A stretch of 53,229 nucleotides of DNA from Paucilactobacillus suebicus DSM 5007 = KCTC 3549 (GCF_001434475.1 NZ_AZGF01000016.1:1-53229), one strand, 5' to 3'; shown: positions 18,668-27,504, numbered from the stretch's first letter. Program-made: numbers and translations. The notes: generated by a model from the letters alone, not told the origin.

Positions 18668-19372
18668 TTGACAACAGATGAACAACCACTTTATCGTTAC
18701 TTTGCACAACCAAAGGTTAACTCATTTCTTAAATCAATCGTTGGCTGTGAGCTGCTATTAAAACTTCATACTTCAGAAGGATGGCGACAACCAGAAGATT
18801 TTAACCAAGTTCCCAGCTACATTGTGGCGGACCGTCTGGTAAAATCAACCGAAGTATTGGCATCCAAAATTGGCAACGTTTCGGTTAATTTAAGTACGAT
18901 ACAACTCATTAACCCATTAATTAGAAACGCTTTGCTCAAAGCGCAGACTAACTTGCGGCCAGTCAGATTGGTGATTGAAATGATTGAAGAAGATAATGGT
19001 GTCTAAATCCAAGATCCTAGCGTGTTAGACGCGGTCAAAAGTTTCACCGATAACGGGCTCAGCTTTTCGATTGATGATGTTGATTCAGGTCAAAACACGT
19101 GGGAACATATTCAACCATTACTACCTTATGCTACTGAATTTAAGTACGCTCTGCAAAACCGTAATGAACATCTCAGCGATCCTGACGCTAGGAAGAGAAT
19201 TCAAGTGTGGCAGCAACGTGCCGATCAATTCAACATTCAGCTAATTGTAGAAGGAATAGAAGATTCATCAGACGTTAAATGGGCTGACAAAATGCAACTA
19301 GATCTACGCCAAGGATACCATTATGGCAAGCCGTCTTTAGTCCGGTTAAAGGACAGCGATCCAGACAACTAA
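18668..19372 (+). pseudogene. EAL-domain c-di-GMP phosphodiesterase gene interrupted by a TAA codon
   Basis: A stand-alone EAL domain (~234 codons) broken by an in-frame TAA at 19004-19006; the frame continues without shift to 19372. Upstream of the stop are GCELLLK (EAL position), VSVNLS and LVIEM. After it come FSIDDVDSGQ, EFKYAL, IVEGIEDS and RQGYHYGKP. Apart from the stop, nearly all catalytic positions are kept, so the loss looks recent. The start is TTG behind TAGGAGC. It is convergent with the EAL-pgaD-pgaC operon. Sequencing error or suppression of the stop are the alternatives; otherwise only a 112-residue fragment is made. Confidence 0.85.
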
Positions 19373-19401
19373 ATTAATCTGAATGGTCAGTTTCTTCGCA
19401 T

Positions 19402-20730
19402 TTACTTAGTGCTGCTACTGACCATCTTTTTTCTTTCCGGGCTAACCCAAGTACCAATGCCGCGCCCCATAATCGTTTGCCAAGCTGGAATAAAGGTCGT
19501 AATAATAGTGATGGGATTAACCATCCAATAAAATAACATATAGAGTGGCGCAAAAATCAAGTACTTAAATTTGGCGCCGTGATGATCCAAAATCAGTGCC
19601 GCTAGTAATTGTAAAAAGCCAGCCATCATTTCAAATGTGACAAAAATAAATGACATGTAAAACGCATGAAAAAATCTTTCCCAGTCACCCTCAATGATGA
19701 ATGAAACAATCGTAAATATAAAAATCAGCATCGTGATCGCAAAAAAGAATGACCACATAATGGACAGTGTTGAATCAACAAACATCGATAATTGATATCG
19801 ATGTTTTATTGGATGGAAGAAAAACTTTTTGAAGTTAGTCAACCATACCTCTGTACCTCCCTGTGCCCAACGCTTACGCTGCTGATATAAATCCTTAATT
19901 GTTTCTGGTACATTCATATGAAACACAATGTTAGGGGCAAACCGCGGGACGGCACCAATCATTTGGTGATCCCAAGCAATACTAATATCTTCAGTTGCCC
20001 GATCCTGACGAAACCCACCGACATCAATCAGAAAGTCTTTACGATACAAAGTATTGGCTCCGCTATACGCATACATCGAATCATTAACAGCACTCTGACT
20101 ACGTTTAATAACACCCACAATACTTGAAAATTCGACGGTTTGTGATTTACAAATTAATTTTGTCCTATTTTGAACGTCCATATTGGCGGTGACTGCTGAT
20201 GTATTCATGTCACGATCATGGATGAAGTAATTCATATACTTCATTAATGCATCCGGCTCTGGGATAGTATCTGCATCGTTACTCAAAATATATTCACCTT
20301 TAGCAAAATGCATGCCAATATTGAATGCGTGAGCTTTTCCCTTATTTTTTAGGATCGTAATCATTCGTAAACGCGGATATTCGTCAGCCAGTTTCATTAC
20401 AATGTCTTTGGTTTTATCCGTAGAACCGTCATTCATAATTAAAATTTCATAATTAGTGTAATTCAAATTATCAAACAGATACCGAATTGTTGATTCAATC
20501 ATGATTTCTTCGTCGTGAGCTGGAATCATAATTGTTACCCATGGTTGTTTTTTTACGGGAAGCACTTCCCAGTTGTCATCATACTGAGTATTTCTAAGAA
20601 ACCGGTAAGACAATGAACCACAAAACCAGAAGAAAGATCCAATAATTGGATAAAGGCATAGGACTAGTAGGAAAATGTTTATAATCGTGCCACTAGTCGT
20701 ACTTTCAAAAAGATGATTAATCATTGTCAT
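19402..20730 (-). CDS. pgaC: PgaC/IcaA-like processive polysaccharide synthase (GT2)
   Basis: The 442-residue membrane glycosyltransferase of family 2 has N-terminal helices (~15-45), a cytoplasmic GT-A domain (~60-300) and a C-terminal membrane block of four helices (~310-430). All processive synthase motifs are present: NDGSTD (100-105), DAD (152-154), TED (246-248) and QRKRW (284-288). This set is shared by cellulose, hyaluronan and poly-beta-1,6-GlcNAc synthases; the partner PgaD-like gene makes a PNAG-type polymer the best guess. There is no PilZ domain. No pgaB/icaB deacetylase or outer export gene is adjacent. It is the last gene of the EAL-pgaD-pgaC operon. Confidence 0.88.
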   Translation of the reverse strand: MTMINHLFESTTSGTIINIFLLVLCLYPIIGSFFWFCGSLSYRFLRNTQYDDNWEVLPVKKQPWVTIMIPAHDEEIMIESTIRYLFDNLNYTNYEILIMNDGSTDKTKDIVMKLADEYPRLRMITILKNKGKAHAFNIGMHFAKGEYILSNDADTIPEPDALMKYMNYFIHDRDMNTSAVTANMDVQNRTKLICKSQTVEFSSIVGVIKRSQSAVNDSMYAYSGANTLYRKDFLIDVGGFRQDRATEDISIAWDHQMIGAVPRFAPNIVFHMNVPETIKDLYQQRKRWAQGGTEVWLTNFKKFFFHPIKHRYQLSMFVDSTLSIMWSFFFAITMLIFIFTIVSFIIEGDWERFFHAFYMSFIFVTFEMMAGFLQLLAALILDHHGAKFKYLIFAPLYMLFYWMVNPITIITTFIPAWQTIMGRGIGTWVSPERKKMVSSSTK

Positions 20731-20742
20731 TATTTGATCTTC

Positions 20743-21252
20743 CTAATTAATTTCATTGCTGTGCTGTTCCTTAAATAGATCCTTGATTTCATGGGTGTCC
20801 AAGTTTTGTTCTGGCTTAACTTCATAAAAACGGACAGAATGACAAAATTCCGGTGATCCAAACTGTTGATCAAAGAAATCGCTCACTTCGTCTTCTCTTT
20901 CGTGTTGCCCAATTGGGTCAAACGTTGGCCATTGTTCAACCAGCCGGTCGCGCTTCCGGTTCTGAATAATCGTCATAAAAACGGAATATACTAATACCAT
21001 CGCAAAACAGAATAATAGTAAAATACCAATAAACTTAATTTCAAAGAAGCCTTCTGAATAACTCCACCAAGGTTTGATTCGACCAGTCTGCAACCCAATG
21101 TAGCTACGTGCAGTAATTATAATGGGCACGACAACACAGACCCAGCCAATTAGTGCAACTAGGGTCTGCTCAATCTTTAGCAACCAGTGTCCATGTTCAA
21201 AATACTTATCAGTGTACAACTGTTGTCCTATTTTTTCTGTTTTTTCATTCAT
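20743..21252 (-). CDS. PgaD/IcaD-like small membrane partner of the polysaccharide synthase
   Basis: 169 residues with two membrane helices (~30-52 and ~74-98) and a charged cytoplasmic tail. This is the topology of PgaD, the small subunit that in E. coli joins PgaC to bind c-di-GMP and switch on poly-GlcNAc synthesis. Sequence similarity to PgaD is weak by eye, so the call rests mainly on topology and on lying 12 nt before the PgaC-like gene. Its own start follows GAGGTGA, 12 nt after the EAL gene stop. The long hydrophilic C-terminus (~100-169) is larger than in typical IcaD. Confidence 0.65.
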   Translation of the reverse strand: MNEKTEKIGQQLYTDKYFEHGHWLLKIEQTLVALIGWVCVVVPIIITARSYIGLQTGRIKPWWSYSEGFFEIKFIGILLLFCFAMVLVYSVFMTIIQNRKRDRLVEQWPTFDPIGQHEREDEVSDFFDQQFGSPEFCHSVRFYEVKPEQNLDTHEIKDLFKEQHSNEIN

Positions 21253-21264
21253 TGACTCACCTCA

Positions 21265-22059
21265 CTAATCAATTAACGGATTTTTCGGCTTACCAAATCT
21301 GTATCCCTGTAGTTCTCCAATCTGTAATTGTTGCGCCAAATCTTCATCCTCTGGATTTTCAACTCTAGTTAAGATCATCTCAAAATTCCACTTTTGTGCT
21401 AATTTATTCCAAGACTGTAAATTCAAATCAAGCCACTGAGTCGGATCCTTTTTCCTAAATTCATCCATCACACATTTAACTTGATCAGTAATTGGCAACA
21501 ACCACTCGATTCTATCGTAAAATTCTTGTGTAGCATCCGCATCATCAATGCAAAACTCCATGCCATAGTACTGAGCTTGCTCAATTTGACTTTTCAGACG
21601 TCTCTGCGTGAATCTGGTTAACGAACCAGTTGGTGCATATTCAATGATTAAAGACATGGGATCAATTTTACTAATTGCCCATCGAACAAAATATGAAAAT
21701 TCTGGGCTTAAAATTTGACTGACTTCAAGATTAATCGATAGCCTCATTTGTTCCCTGGGTAACGACTTAAAGGTCTCTTCAAGTAAACTGATAACTCGCT
21801 GAAGCGGCACATCAAGTTCACCTGGTAAAGTCCACTTATTCTGATTTCTTTGTCTTAGCAAACATTCATAGCAGATAACTTGTCCGTGATCACCAACTGT
21901 TTCTTGAATGAAATATCGTAGTCTTGCTTGTTCTTCTTTTTCCAAATAATTATTTGAACGTTGACGTGAATAGTAATAGTAAATAATAATTGTGACCATT
22001 GCTACAACGAGTGCAATAATACTGATCACTAATAAAAGTAGTTCAAGTTCAGATAACAT
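21265..22059 (-). CDS. Membrane-anchored EAL-domain protein, probably inactive or receptor type
   Basis: 264 residues: one N-terminal helix (~6-30) and an EAL domain (~45-264). Kept positions: ECL (65-67, for EAL), N110, E140, DD 172-173, K195 and Q251. The EGVE motif has become TRVE (231-234), losing its first glutamate, and loop 6 reads DDADATQEF, so hydrolysis of c-di-GMP is doubtful and a binding or regulatory role for the synthase behind it is possible (inference). The chosen ATG at 22059 follows GAAGGGA; an upstream frame to 22107 lacks a ribosome site. First gene of the EAL-pgaD-pgaC operon. Confidence 0.85.
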   Translation of the reverse strand: MLSELELLLLVISIIALVVAMVTIIIYYYYSRQRSNNYLEKEEQARLRYFIQETVGDHGQVICYECLLRQRNQNKWTLPGELDVPLQRVISLLEETFKSLPREQMRLSINLEVSQILSPEFSYFVRWAISKIDPMSLIIEYAPTGSLTRFTQRRLKSQIEQAQYYGMEFCIDDADATQEFYDRIEWLLPITDQVKCVMDEFRKKDPTQWLDLNLQSWNKLAQKWNFEMILTRVENPEDEDLAQQLQIGELQGYRFGKPKNPLID

Positions 22060-22398
22060 GCAGTTGTTCCCTTCTATTTTACTCTTACGTGCCAACGTGT
22101 TTACCAAGAAATTATACGACGTTTTCTTACCAGTAATTAAGAAAAAAGTTATTTTAACTTATATGTAATATAATTGTAAATTTTGTAGAACCCAATCAAA
22201 TATAATTTGAGGAAAAAAAACTTATTCCACCTCATAATTACTAATTTAGTGTTTAAATTCATCTAATCCAAACGTGCATTTAAAGGATATTTCTGACCAC
22301 AAAGGACCACAAGGCTAAAATCCAAATCAAGATTTTGGCCTTGTGGTCCTTATGTTATGCGAGCAAATTGACTTTATTTCCATTCTCTTAGTGCGCTA
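22060..22398. other. Intergenic region upstream of the EAL-pgaD-pgaC operon
   Basis: It holds a probable minus-strand -10 TATAAT about 50 nt before the EAL start and, further out, the long hairpin at 22301-22351. No gene was seen in the AT-rich remainder. Confidence 0.4.
22301..22351. terminator. Long hairpin with the GGATTTTGGCCTTG-type core (copy 1, variant)
   Basis: The 13-bp outer stem AAGGACCACAAGG/CCTTGTGGTCCTT encloses an inner AAAATC/GATTTT hairpin. The outer-arm base and inner sequence match the hairpins at 25383 and 49442, whose arms differ but pair. It is probably a terminator-like element for the Nudix gene (minus strand). Confidence 0.65.
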
Positions 22399-22857
22399 TT
22401 AATTTTTTTGAATAAATTTTTCTGCAGCAGATAGCATATCTGCAGTTTGCTGATTGAGCAATGGTGGCAACTTATCAAACGCAAAGTACCTAACACTCAG
22501 TGTTTCGTCCGTTACATGATCAAGTTCGTGGCCACCAACCTGTTTTACTAAAAACAATCTCGAAATTGTTTGCGTAATATCGCCGTTGGGATAGTGGACC
22601 TCTCCTCGGTCAAAGATATCTATTCGATCAAGAATTTCCACATCAATGCCACTATCCTCTTTGTATTCTCTCACACATGCCTGCGCATATGTTTCTCCAA
22701 ATTCTAAGTATCCTCCCGGTAAACTCCAGTTACCAGTATCCACTCGTTCATTTAACAAAACCTCGTTATGATCGTTCAACAGAATACCTGCCGCTGTATT
22801 CATAATAATTGGACGATGCCCGACCAACTTTCTAATTTCGTGAACATAATCTGCCAT
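22399..22857 (-). CDS. Nudix hydrolase
   Basis: The Nudix box lies in GGYLEFGETYAQACVREY followed by KEDSG: G-x5-E-x7-RE-x2-E is intact, but the second glutamate of EE is Asp. These enzymes hydrolyse nucleoside diphosphates linked to another moiety; the substrate cannot be told, though the N-terminal YVHEIRKLVGHRPIIM resembles small ADP-ribose/8-oxo-dGTP-type family members common in lactobacilli. The ATG at 22857 lies 6 nt after AGGTG and is preferred over the upstream start at 22866. Single gene, 152 residues. Confidence 0.88.
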   Translation of the reverse strand: MADYVHEIRKLVGHRPIIMNTAAGILLNDHNEVLLNERVDTGNWSLPGGYLEFGETYAQACVREYKEDSGIDVEILDRIDIFDRGEVHYPNGDITQTISRLFLVKQVGGHELDHVTDETLSVRYFAFDKLPPLLNQQTADMLSAAEKFIQKN

Positions 22858-22889
22858 TAACATCACCTCGATGATATCGTAGTATATTT

Positions 22890-24224
22890 TTAAAGATCCG
22901 CGAATAAATCATTAAATGATTCAGTCATTGTTGGATGAGCATATATTTGATCGCGCAAAATAGTGGCCGGTGTATGCGTCTGCATTGCCAGTGCAATCAA
23001 ATTAATTGTTTCGTATGATTCCTCGGCATAAATCGTTGCTCCTAAGATTTCATCCGAATCATTGTCGACAATTGCTTGAAGATACCCACGATCATCACCA
23101 ATAACCTTGGCCTTTGGTATTGCTCCCGCGGAGAGTGTTAATACCTTAATATTTTTGCCACTCAAGGCTGCCTGAGAAGCTGTCATGCCGATTGTAGAAA
23201 TAGACGGGTTTAAAAAAGTAGTAGTTGAATACACCGGTCTATTAGCCAATGTCTTATTCTTTGAGCCAAATAATTGGTTATTAACAATTCGATAATCATC
23301 AAGAGAAATATAAGTAAACTTAGGCCCACCATTCACATCACCAAGCGCCCAAATATGGTCAACATTTGTTTGTAAAGTATCGTTCGTTAAAATTTCTCCA
23401 TGCGAACCAATCTTAATAGTTGTGTTTTCTAATCCCAGTCCATCCGTATTGGATCGTCTACCAGTTGCGACAAGCAATGCATCGGCATCGACAATTTTCT
23501 TCTCTCCATTTTGTTGATAAATTAATTGAACCCCGTCATTAGTATCCTTTACCTGCATCAAATCCGCTTTTAACTTTAAATCAATACCGTCACTAATCAA
23601 ATCCTGTTCCACCATCGAGGCAATATTTTCATCTATGTTTTTGAGAATTCGATCAGAATGTCCCAACACCGTTACTGCACTACCAAACTGTTGGTACATA
23701 GAAGCAAATTCCAATCCAATTGGACCACTTCCCAGGATGGTTAATTTTTGAGTTTGGTGGTCAGCATCCAACATTTCACGAGAGGTATATACATGACGGC
23801 TGCTGTCAATTCCATCAATCGCTGGAATAATTGGTGTTGAACCAGTATTAATAAAAAATTTATCAGCTGTTATTTTTTCTCGACCCGATTCATCAGTTAC
23901 CTCAATAGTCTGATTATCGATAAAGCTAGCCGTAGCATTCAGTACGGTCACCAGGTCTAAATCAGCAATTTTATGATAGTTAGCATTTCTTAACTTACTA
24001 GTTAACTGATTTTTAATTGCTAATGACTTTTCATAATCGACACCACGTTGCGCGTTAATAATCATATTTTTGGTTGGTAAACATGCGACATTAATGCAGG
24101 TACCACCATACATTTGTGCATCTTTTTCTATTACTAGCACCTCTTGACCATGCTTTGCTAAAGAACCAGCCAATGTTTTACCTGCCTTGCCGAATCCAAT
24201 AATCACATTTTCAAAGTGTTTCAT
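22890..24224 (-). CDS. rclA: RclA-like FAD disulfide reductase (reactive chlorine/HOSCN resistance)
   Basis: The 444-residue pyridine nucleotide-disulfide oxidoreductase starts VIIGFGKAGKTLAGSLAKHG and has the redox pair in GGTCINVACLPTKN (both Cys present, near residues 43 and 48), an NAD(P)H motif near 170 (ILGSGPIGLEFASMY) and the C-terminal HAHPT-type dimer motif as YAHPTMTESF. The start and CxxxxC segment are close to RclA of E. coli and the HOSCN reductases of lactic acid bacteria. Divergent from an HxlR regulator carrying a Cys at position 14, which fits redox-induced expression. Confidence 0.85.
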   Translation of the reverse strand: MKHFENVIIGFGKAGKTLAGSLAKHGQEVLVIEKDAQMYGGTCINVACLPTKNMIINAQRGVDYEKSLAIKNQLTSKLRNANYHKIADLDLVTVLNATASFIDNQTIEVTDESGREKITADKFFINTGSTPIIPAIDGIDSSRHVYTSREMLDADHQTQKLTILGSGPIGLEFASMYQQFGSAVTVLGHSDRILKNIDENIASMVEQDLISDGIDLKLKADLMQVKDTNDGVQLIYQQNGEKKIVDADALLVATGRRSNTDGLGLENTTIKIGSHGEILTNDTLQTNVDHIWALGDVNGGPKFTYISLDDYRIVNNQLFGSKNKTLANRPVYSTTTFLNPSISTIGMTASQAALSGKNIKVLTLSAGAIPKAKVIGDDRGYLQAIVDNDSDEILGATIYAEESYETINLIALAMQTHTPATILRDQIYAHPTMTESFNDLFADL

Positions 24225-24333
24225 TTGTAAGATCCTCCCCGATAAATATAATAGAAGTAATTATCTTAATTATAGTATTAAAATTAGATTTGAAAATTAG
24301 TCACTTTAAAGTAACCCCTAAAGGAGAACAGCC
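24225..24333. promoter_or_regulatory. Divergent rclA / HxlR promoter region with near-palindrome
   Basis: A 16-bp near-palindrome GTCACTTTAAAGTAAC (24300-24315, one mismatch) lies 19 nt before the HxlR start, a plausible HxlR operator. A minus-strand -10-like TATAAT sits near 24272 for rclA. Confidence 0.45.
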
Positions 24334-24675
24334 ATGGACAATCTCTATATTGCTGATAATACTGAATTCACCTGTCCCGTGGAAGCAACCACCAGTCTGA
24401 TAGGCAGAAAATGGGTGCCAACAATATTACTGACACTTGATGCATCGCCGAAACGGTTTGGCGCATTAAAATCTGAAATTGCTGATTGCAGTAAAAAGAT
24501 GCTCATTCAGCAACTGAACTTACTGTTGGAAAATAATTTAGTTATTAACATCAAAACAGTCGATAACAATAGCACGGAGTCCACATACATGCTATCATCA
24601 ATGGGACAATCTCTGATGCCAATTGTCAAAAGCATGCGCAACTGGGGCAATAATAACCTAGCTTGTGAACGTTAA
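24334..24675 (+). CDS. HxlR/DUF24-family regulator with conserved N-terminal cysteine
   Basis: The 113-residue winged-helix protein has the family features: Cys14 in EFTCPVEAT, GRKWVPTILLTL, a recognition region around KKMLIQQLNLLLENN, and a wing. In Bacillus, DUF24 regulators such as HypR and YodB sense disulfide or hypochlorite stress through this cysteine. Lying divergent from the RclA-like reductase, it probably controls that gene. AAAGGAG is 8 nt from the ATG. Confidence 0.9.
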   Translation: MDNLYIADNTEFTCPVEATTSLIGRKWVPTILLTLDASPKRFGALKSEIADCSKKMLIQQLNLLLENNLVINIKTVDNNSTESTYMLSSMGQSLMPIVKSMRNWGNNNLACER

Positions 24676-24786
24676 AGTCGAGTTTATTAATCTACTCACT
24701 TTCATTTTAAATTTATCAACATCTGTTAATTTACCCCATTGGTGATAAACTGTGAGAAACAACTAAGTATTGTGAGGAGGGTTCGT

Positions 24787-25344
24787 ATGCCAGATTTGCG
24801 GGTTCGACGAACACTAAAATCAATCAAACAAGCTTTTATAGATTTAGTTAACGAAAAAGGATTTGAAGACGTTACAGTCACTCAAATTGCTGATCGTGCA
24901 GTAATCAATCGGCTCACATTTTATAAACATTATGAAGACAAATATGACTTGGCCCAAAAACTGATTATTAGGTTTGGCGATGATTACGAAGAAATGGTGG
25001 TCAAGCGAAACCTCTTGGCCAGAAAAGACCTATCCTTTTCGCAAACTTTTCACATTCTCGGGCCAGAATTACAGTCGATGTTTATTACGAGAAATGAAGA
25101 AGTAAAGGCGCTAAAAACGCTGCAAATTGGCTCATTAACCTTAGAGTCAGAAATTCAACAGGTTTTATCGAAAAACATTAGTCATTTAATCCATCACGAT
25201 ACTTCAGTACTTGAAAAATATGTACTCTCATCAGCAATCACAGGTTTAATTAACTACATCATTGATATGGAGAAACTGCCGAACTATAAGGAACTGCAAC
25301 AGTTGCTTGCAGATGTAGAGAAAATATTTGATTTTACAAATTAA
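24787..25344 (+). CDS. TetR-family transcriptional regulator
   Basis: 185 residues with an N-terminal helix-turn-helix: TVTQIADRAVINRLTFYKHYEDKYDLAQ is the TetR signature. The C-terminal part is all-helical and lacks a recognised ligand domain. The start is the ATG at 24787, 5 nt after AGGAGGG; a longer frame to 24739 is not supported. Its target is not evident: rclA-HxlR is upstream, the sugar transporter is convergent. It shares the unusual NRLTFY variant with the regulator at 33180 (NRQTFY). Confidence 0.85.
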   Translation: MPDLRVRRTLKSIKQAFIDLVNEKGFEDVTVTQIADRAVINRLTFYKHYEDKYDLAQKLIIRFGDDYEEMVVKRNLLARKDLSFSQTFHILGPELQSMFITRNEEVKALKTLQIGSLTLESEIQQVLSKNISHLIHHDTSVLEKYVLSSAITGLINYIIDMEKLPNYKELQQLLADVEKIFDFTN

Positions 25345-25382
25345 GATCAAAAATGGAATAACCGTTTTATGGACGTAACGAA

Positions 25383-25431
25383 AAGCCCTCAAGATCAAGA
25401 ATCCAAATTAGGATTTTGGCCTTGAGGGCTT
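25383..25431. terminator. Long hairpin with GGATTTTGGCCTTG core (copy 2), convergent gene end
   Basis: Outer stem AAGCCCTCAAG/CTTGAGGGCTT and inner AATCC/GGATT. Wider flanks (TGGAATAACC...GTTTT near 25352 and AAAACCTGG...TTATTCCA near 25441) can also pair. It lies between the convergent TetR and sugar transporter genes and can end both. Confidence 0.7.
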
Positions 25432-25480
25432 AATTTGACTGGAAAACCTGGTTTATTCCAACCCTTTTAATGACTTACTT

Positions 25481-26875
25481 TTATGCTTTTTTAACAGTTT
25501 CACTATCTTTCGAAGCTTCACGATTACGCATTTCCATTTCAATTTCTTCAAGCGTTTTGCCTCGAGTTTCCGGTACCATGAAAATAACAAAGAATATTGA
25601 AACAATGGCAAAGAAAGTGAAGACGGCAAACGGTCCTCCAACATTGTTATGGAAGGTTGCCAGTAATACAAGGAAGAACTGAGAAACAATAAAGTTACCA
25701 ATCCAGTTAGCGGCAGAACCAATTGAATTACCAACACCACGAACATTCAATGGGAATATTTCACCAATCATTAACCAGCAAATTGGTCCCCATGAAACGG
25801 CAAATCCGAAAATATAAACGGCAATTAGGATCATTGTCGGCACGGCTGCCGCCTTAACGTCCAACGTGAAGTTCAGTACTGACAAAGTACCAATCGCAAG
25901 GGCCATCACAATTGACCCAAATAAAAGAATTGTGCGGCGGTTAAATTTGTCCATGATCTTGTAAGCGAGTAACGTGCAGACAAAGTTAACGACACCAATA
26001 CCAACTGAAATCCAAATGGCATTACCTTCCGCAAAACCAAAGCCTTTAATAAAGACCTGTGGCAAGAAATAAATAACTGAATTAATACCAACTAGTTGCT
26101 GTAAAAACATTAATCCAATTGCCACAATGACGGCTGGACGCGCAAATGTAAATAATTCCCTTAGTCCACCCTTTGGCTGATTGGCGACCGCCTGAATCTC
26201 TGATAATTCCTTATCAGGATCTTCATCAGTATTTTCACGTAGTTCATGCAAAACAGTCCGAGCTTCATCAACCTTGCCTTTTTCAACCAAGAATCGTGGA
26301 GATTCAGGCAAAATTAGTGAACCAATAAATAGTATTGCAGCAGGGATCAATGCTGATCCAAGCATCCAACGCCAGTCACGAATACCCAACAAATTATGAC
26401 CTAAGAATCCCAAATTGGAAACATATGCAAGCAAAATACCTAAGGTAACCATTAATTGAAACATTGTCCCCAATGATCCACGATGAGGTGCATCGGCTAA
26501 TTCTGCCAAATAAGCGGGTGTTAACGCCGAAGCTGACCCGACGGCAAAGCCTAAAATAATTCGTGCGGTGATCATTGAAACAAACCCTGACGCCGTCATT
26601 GATAATCCAGAACCTAGTAAGAACAAAATTGATGCAAACAGCAATAACTTTTTTCGCCCAAACTTATCGGATAGTGAACCAATGGAAAGCGCACCAATGG
26701 ATGATCCAATCAAAACAGACGAAGTAATAAATCCTGTTTGCTCAACGTTCAATTTAAAGTCACTTTCGATCAGTGAGGAGGCTCCAGAAATAATACCAGT
26801 ATCAAAGCCAAACAATAGTCCTCCTAATGCACCAAAAACGAAAATAAAAAATATACTTAAATGTCGAGTACGCAA
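25481..26875 (-). CDS. Sugar:H+ symporter, MFS sugar porter family
   Basis: 464 residues, 12 helices. Sugar porter signatures are all visible: GFDTGIISGA in helix 1, SDKFGRKKLLL between helices 2 and 3, PESPRFLVEKG before the central loop, QQLVGINSVIYFLP in helix 7, and PETRGKTLEEIE after helix 12. Related transporters carry xylose, arabinose, glucose or myo-inositol. The start is TTG at 26875, 6 nt behind GGGGGAG. The promoter has a cre box over its -35, so it is likely repressed by CcpA when a preferred sugar is present. Confidence 0.92.
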   Translation of the reverse strand: MRTRHLSIFFIFVFGALGGLLFGFDTGIISGASSLIESDFKLNVEQTGFITSSVLIGSSIGALSIGSLSDKFGRKKLLLFASILFLLGSGLSMTASGFVSMITARIILGFAVGSASALTPAYLAELADAPHRGSLGTMFQLMVTLGILLAYVSNLGFLGHNLLGIRDWRWMLGSALIPAAILFIGSLILPESPRFLVEKGKVDEARTVLHELRENTDEDPDKELSEIQAVANQPKGGLRELFTFARPAVIVAIGLMFLQQLVGINSVIYFLPQVFIKGFGFAEGNAIWISVGIGVVNFVCTLLAYKIMDKFNRRTILLFGSIVMALAIGTLSVLNFTLDVKAAAVPTMILIAVYIFGFAVSWGPICWLMIGEIFPLNVRGVGNSIGSAANWIGNFIVSQFFLVLLATFHNNVGGPFAVFTFFAIVSIFFVIFMVPETRGKTLEEIEMEMRNREASKDSETVKKA

Positions 26876-26921
26876 TGTAATCTCTCCCCCTTAAAAAGTT
26901 ATAAGCCTTTCAACGGATCAA

Positions 26922-26958
26922 ATTATATCCTCTTCAAAGTTTTATGCAAGCGATTTCA
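26922..26958 (-). promoter_or_regulatory. Sugar transporter promoter with CcpA cre site
   Basis: On the minus strand, -35 TTGCAT (26949-26944), a 16-nt spacer, and -10 TATAAT (26927-26922). A cre box TGCAAGCGATTTCA (26945-26958) fits the TGNAANCGNWNNCA consensus and overlaps the -35, the position for repression. Confidence 0.7.
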
Positions 26959-27432
26959 TTTGTGAAAAAAAGCGCTAATTAGTCAATCATCCTTTGGTCT
27001 ACTATCCATTTGCTTAATATTTTGTTAATAAAGTGCATATGAACACCATACTAATTATGTTGATAGGTGCAACTATCCCCTGTATCTTTTTTTAATCAAT
27101 AATCTTCACAAACCGACAATCGCCAATACTTTTATTTTGTTAGTAATGATTTATTTCATAAATTTTATCGTTAAATTTCAATCAAATAAATAATCAGGTT
27201 TTTATCATAATATTTGTAGGTACATGTATTTTTCTTCAAATTGGTATATAGAAAAAAATAATTTTCTTTTTTCTTCATTTATCCGTGCACTTACACGTAT
27301 TGTGTCAACTTTATCGAATCAATCGACCAATAATTCAAATGAGTGGCAACATTAATTGGTATACTTTTGCAGTTATCGTTACTTATTTATGAAAGTTATG
27401 CAAATAAATCGGGTTCGTCATGTTTCATTTTA
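26959..27432. other. Gene-free AT-rich intergenic region
   Basis: No coding frame, tRNA or array was found between the divergent sugar transporter and YhgE-like genes. A small hairpin GATAG-N6-CTATC is near 27062. Nothing else was recognised. Confidence 0.5.
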
Positions 27433-27474
27433 TGCAAGCAATCACTTGCATTCTTTAAAAAATCATGATATCTT
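27433..27474 (+). promoter_or_regulatory. Promoter and TetR-type operator of the YhgE-like/TetR operon
   Basis: A perfect inverted repeat TGCAAG-N6-CTTGCA (27433-27450) overlaps the -35 TTGCAT (27446-27451). It is followed by a 17-nt spacer and -10 TATCTT. The TetR gene of the same operon is the natural candidate to bind it. Confidence 0.65.
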
Positions 27475-27504
27475 CTAATCATTCAAGAAAAGTGAGGCGT
27501 TATT

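Noticed and set aside
25453-25746. Minus-strand frame of 97 codons overlapping the end of the sugar transporter gene
   Set aside because: It lies in another frame of the conserved transporter gene and contains no recognisable motif.
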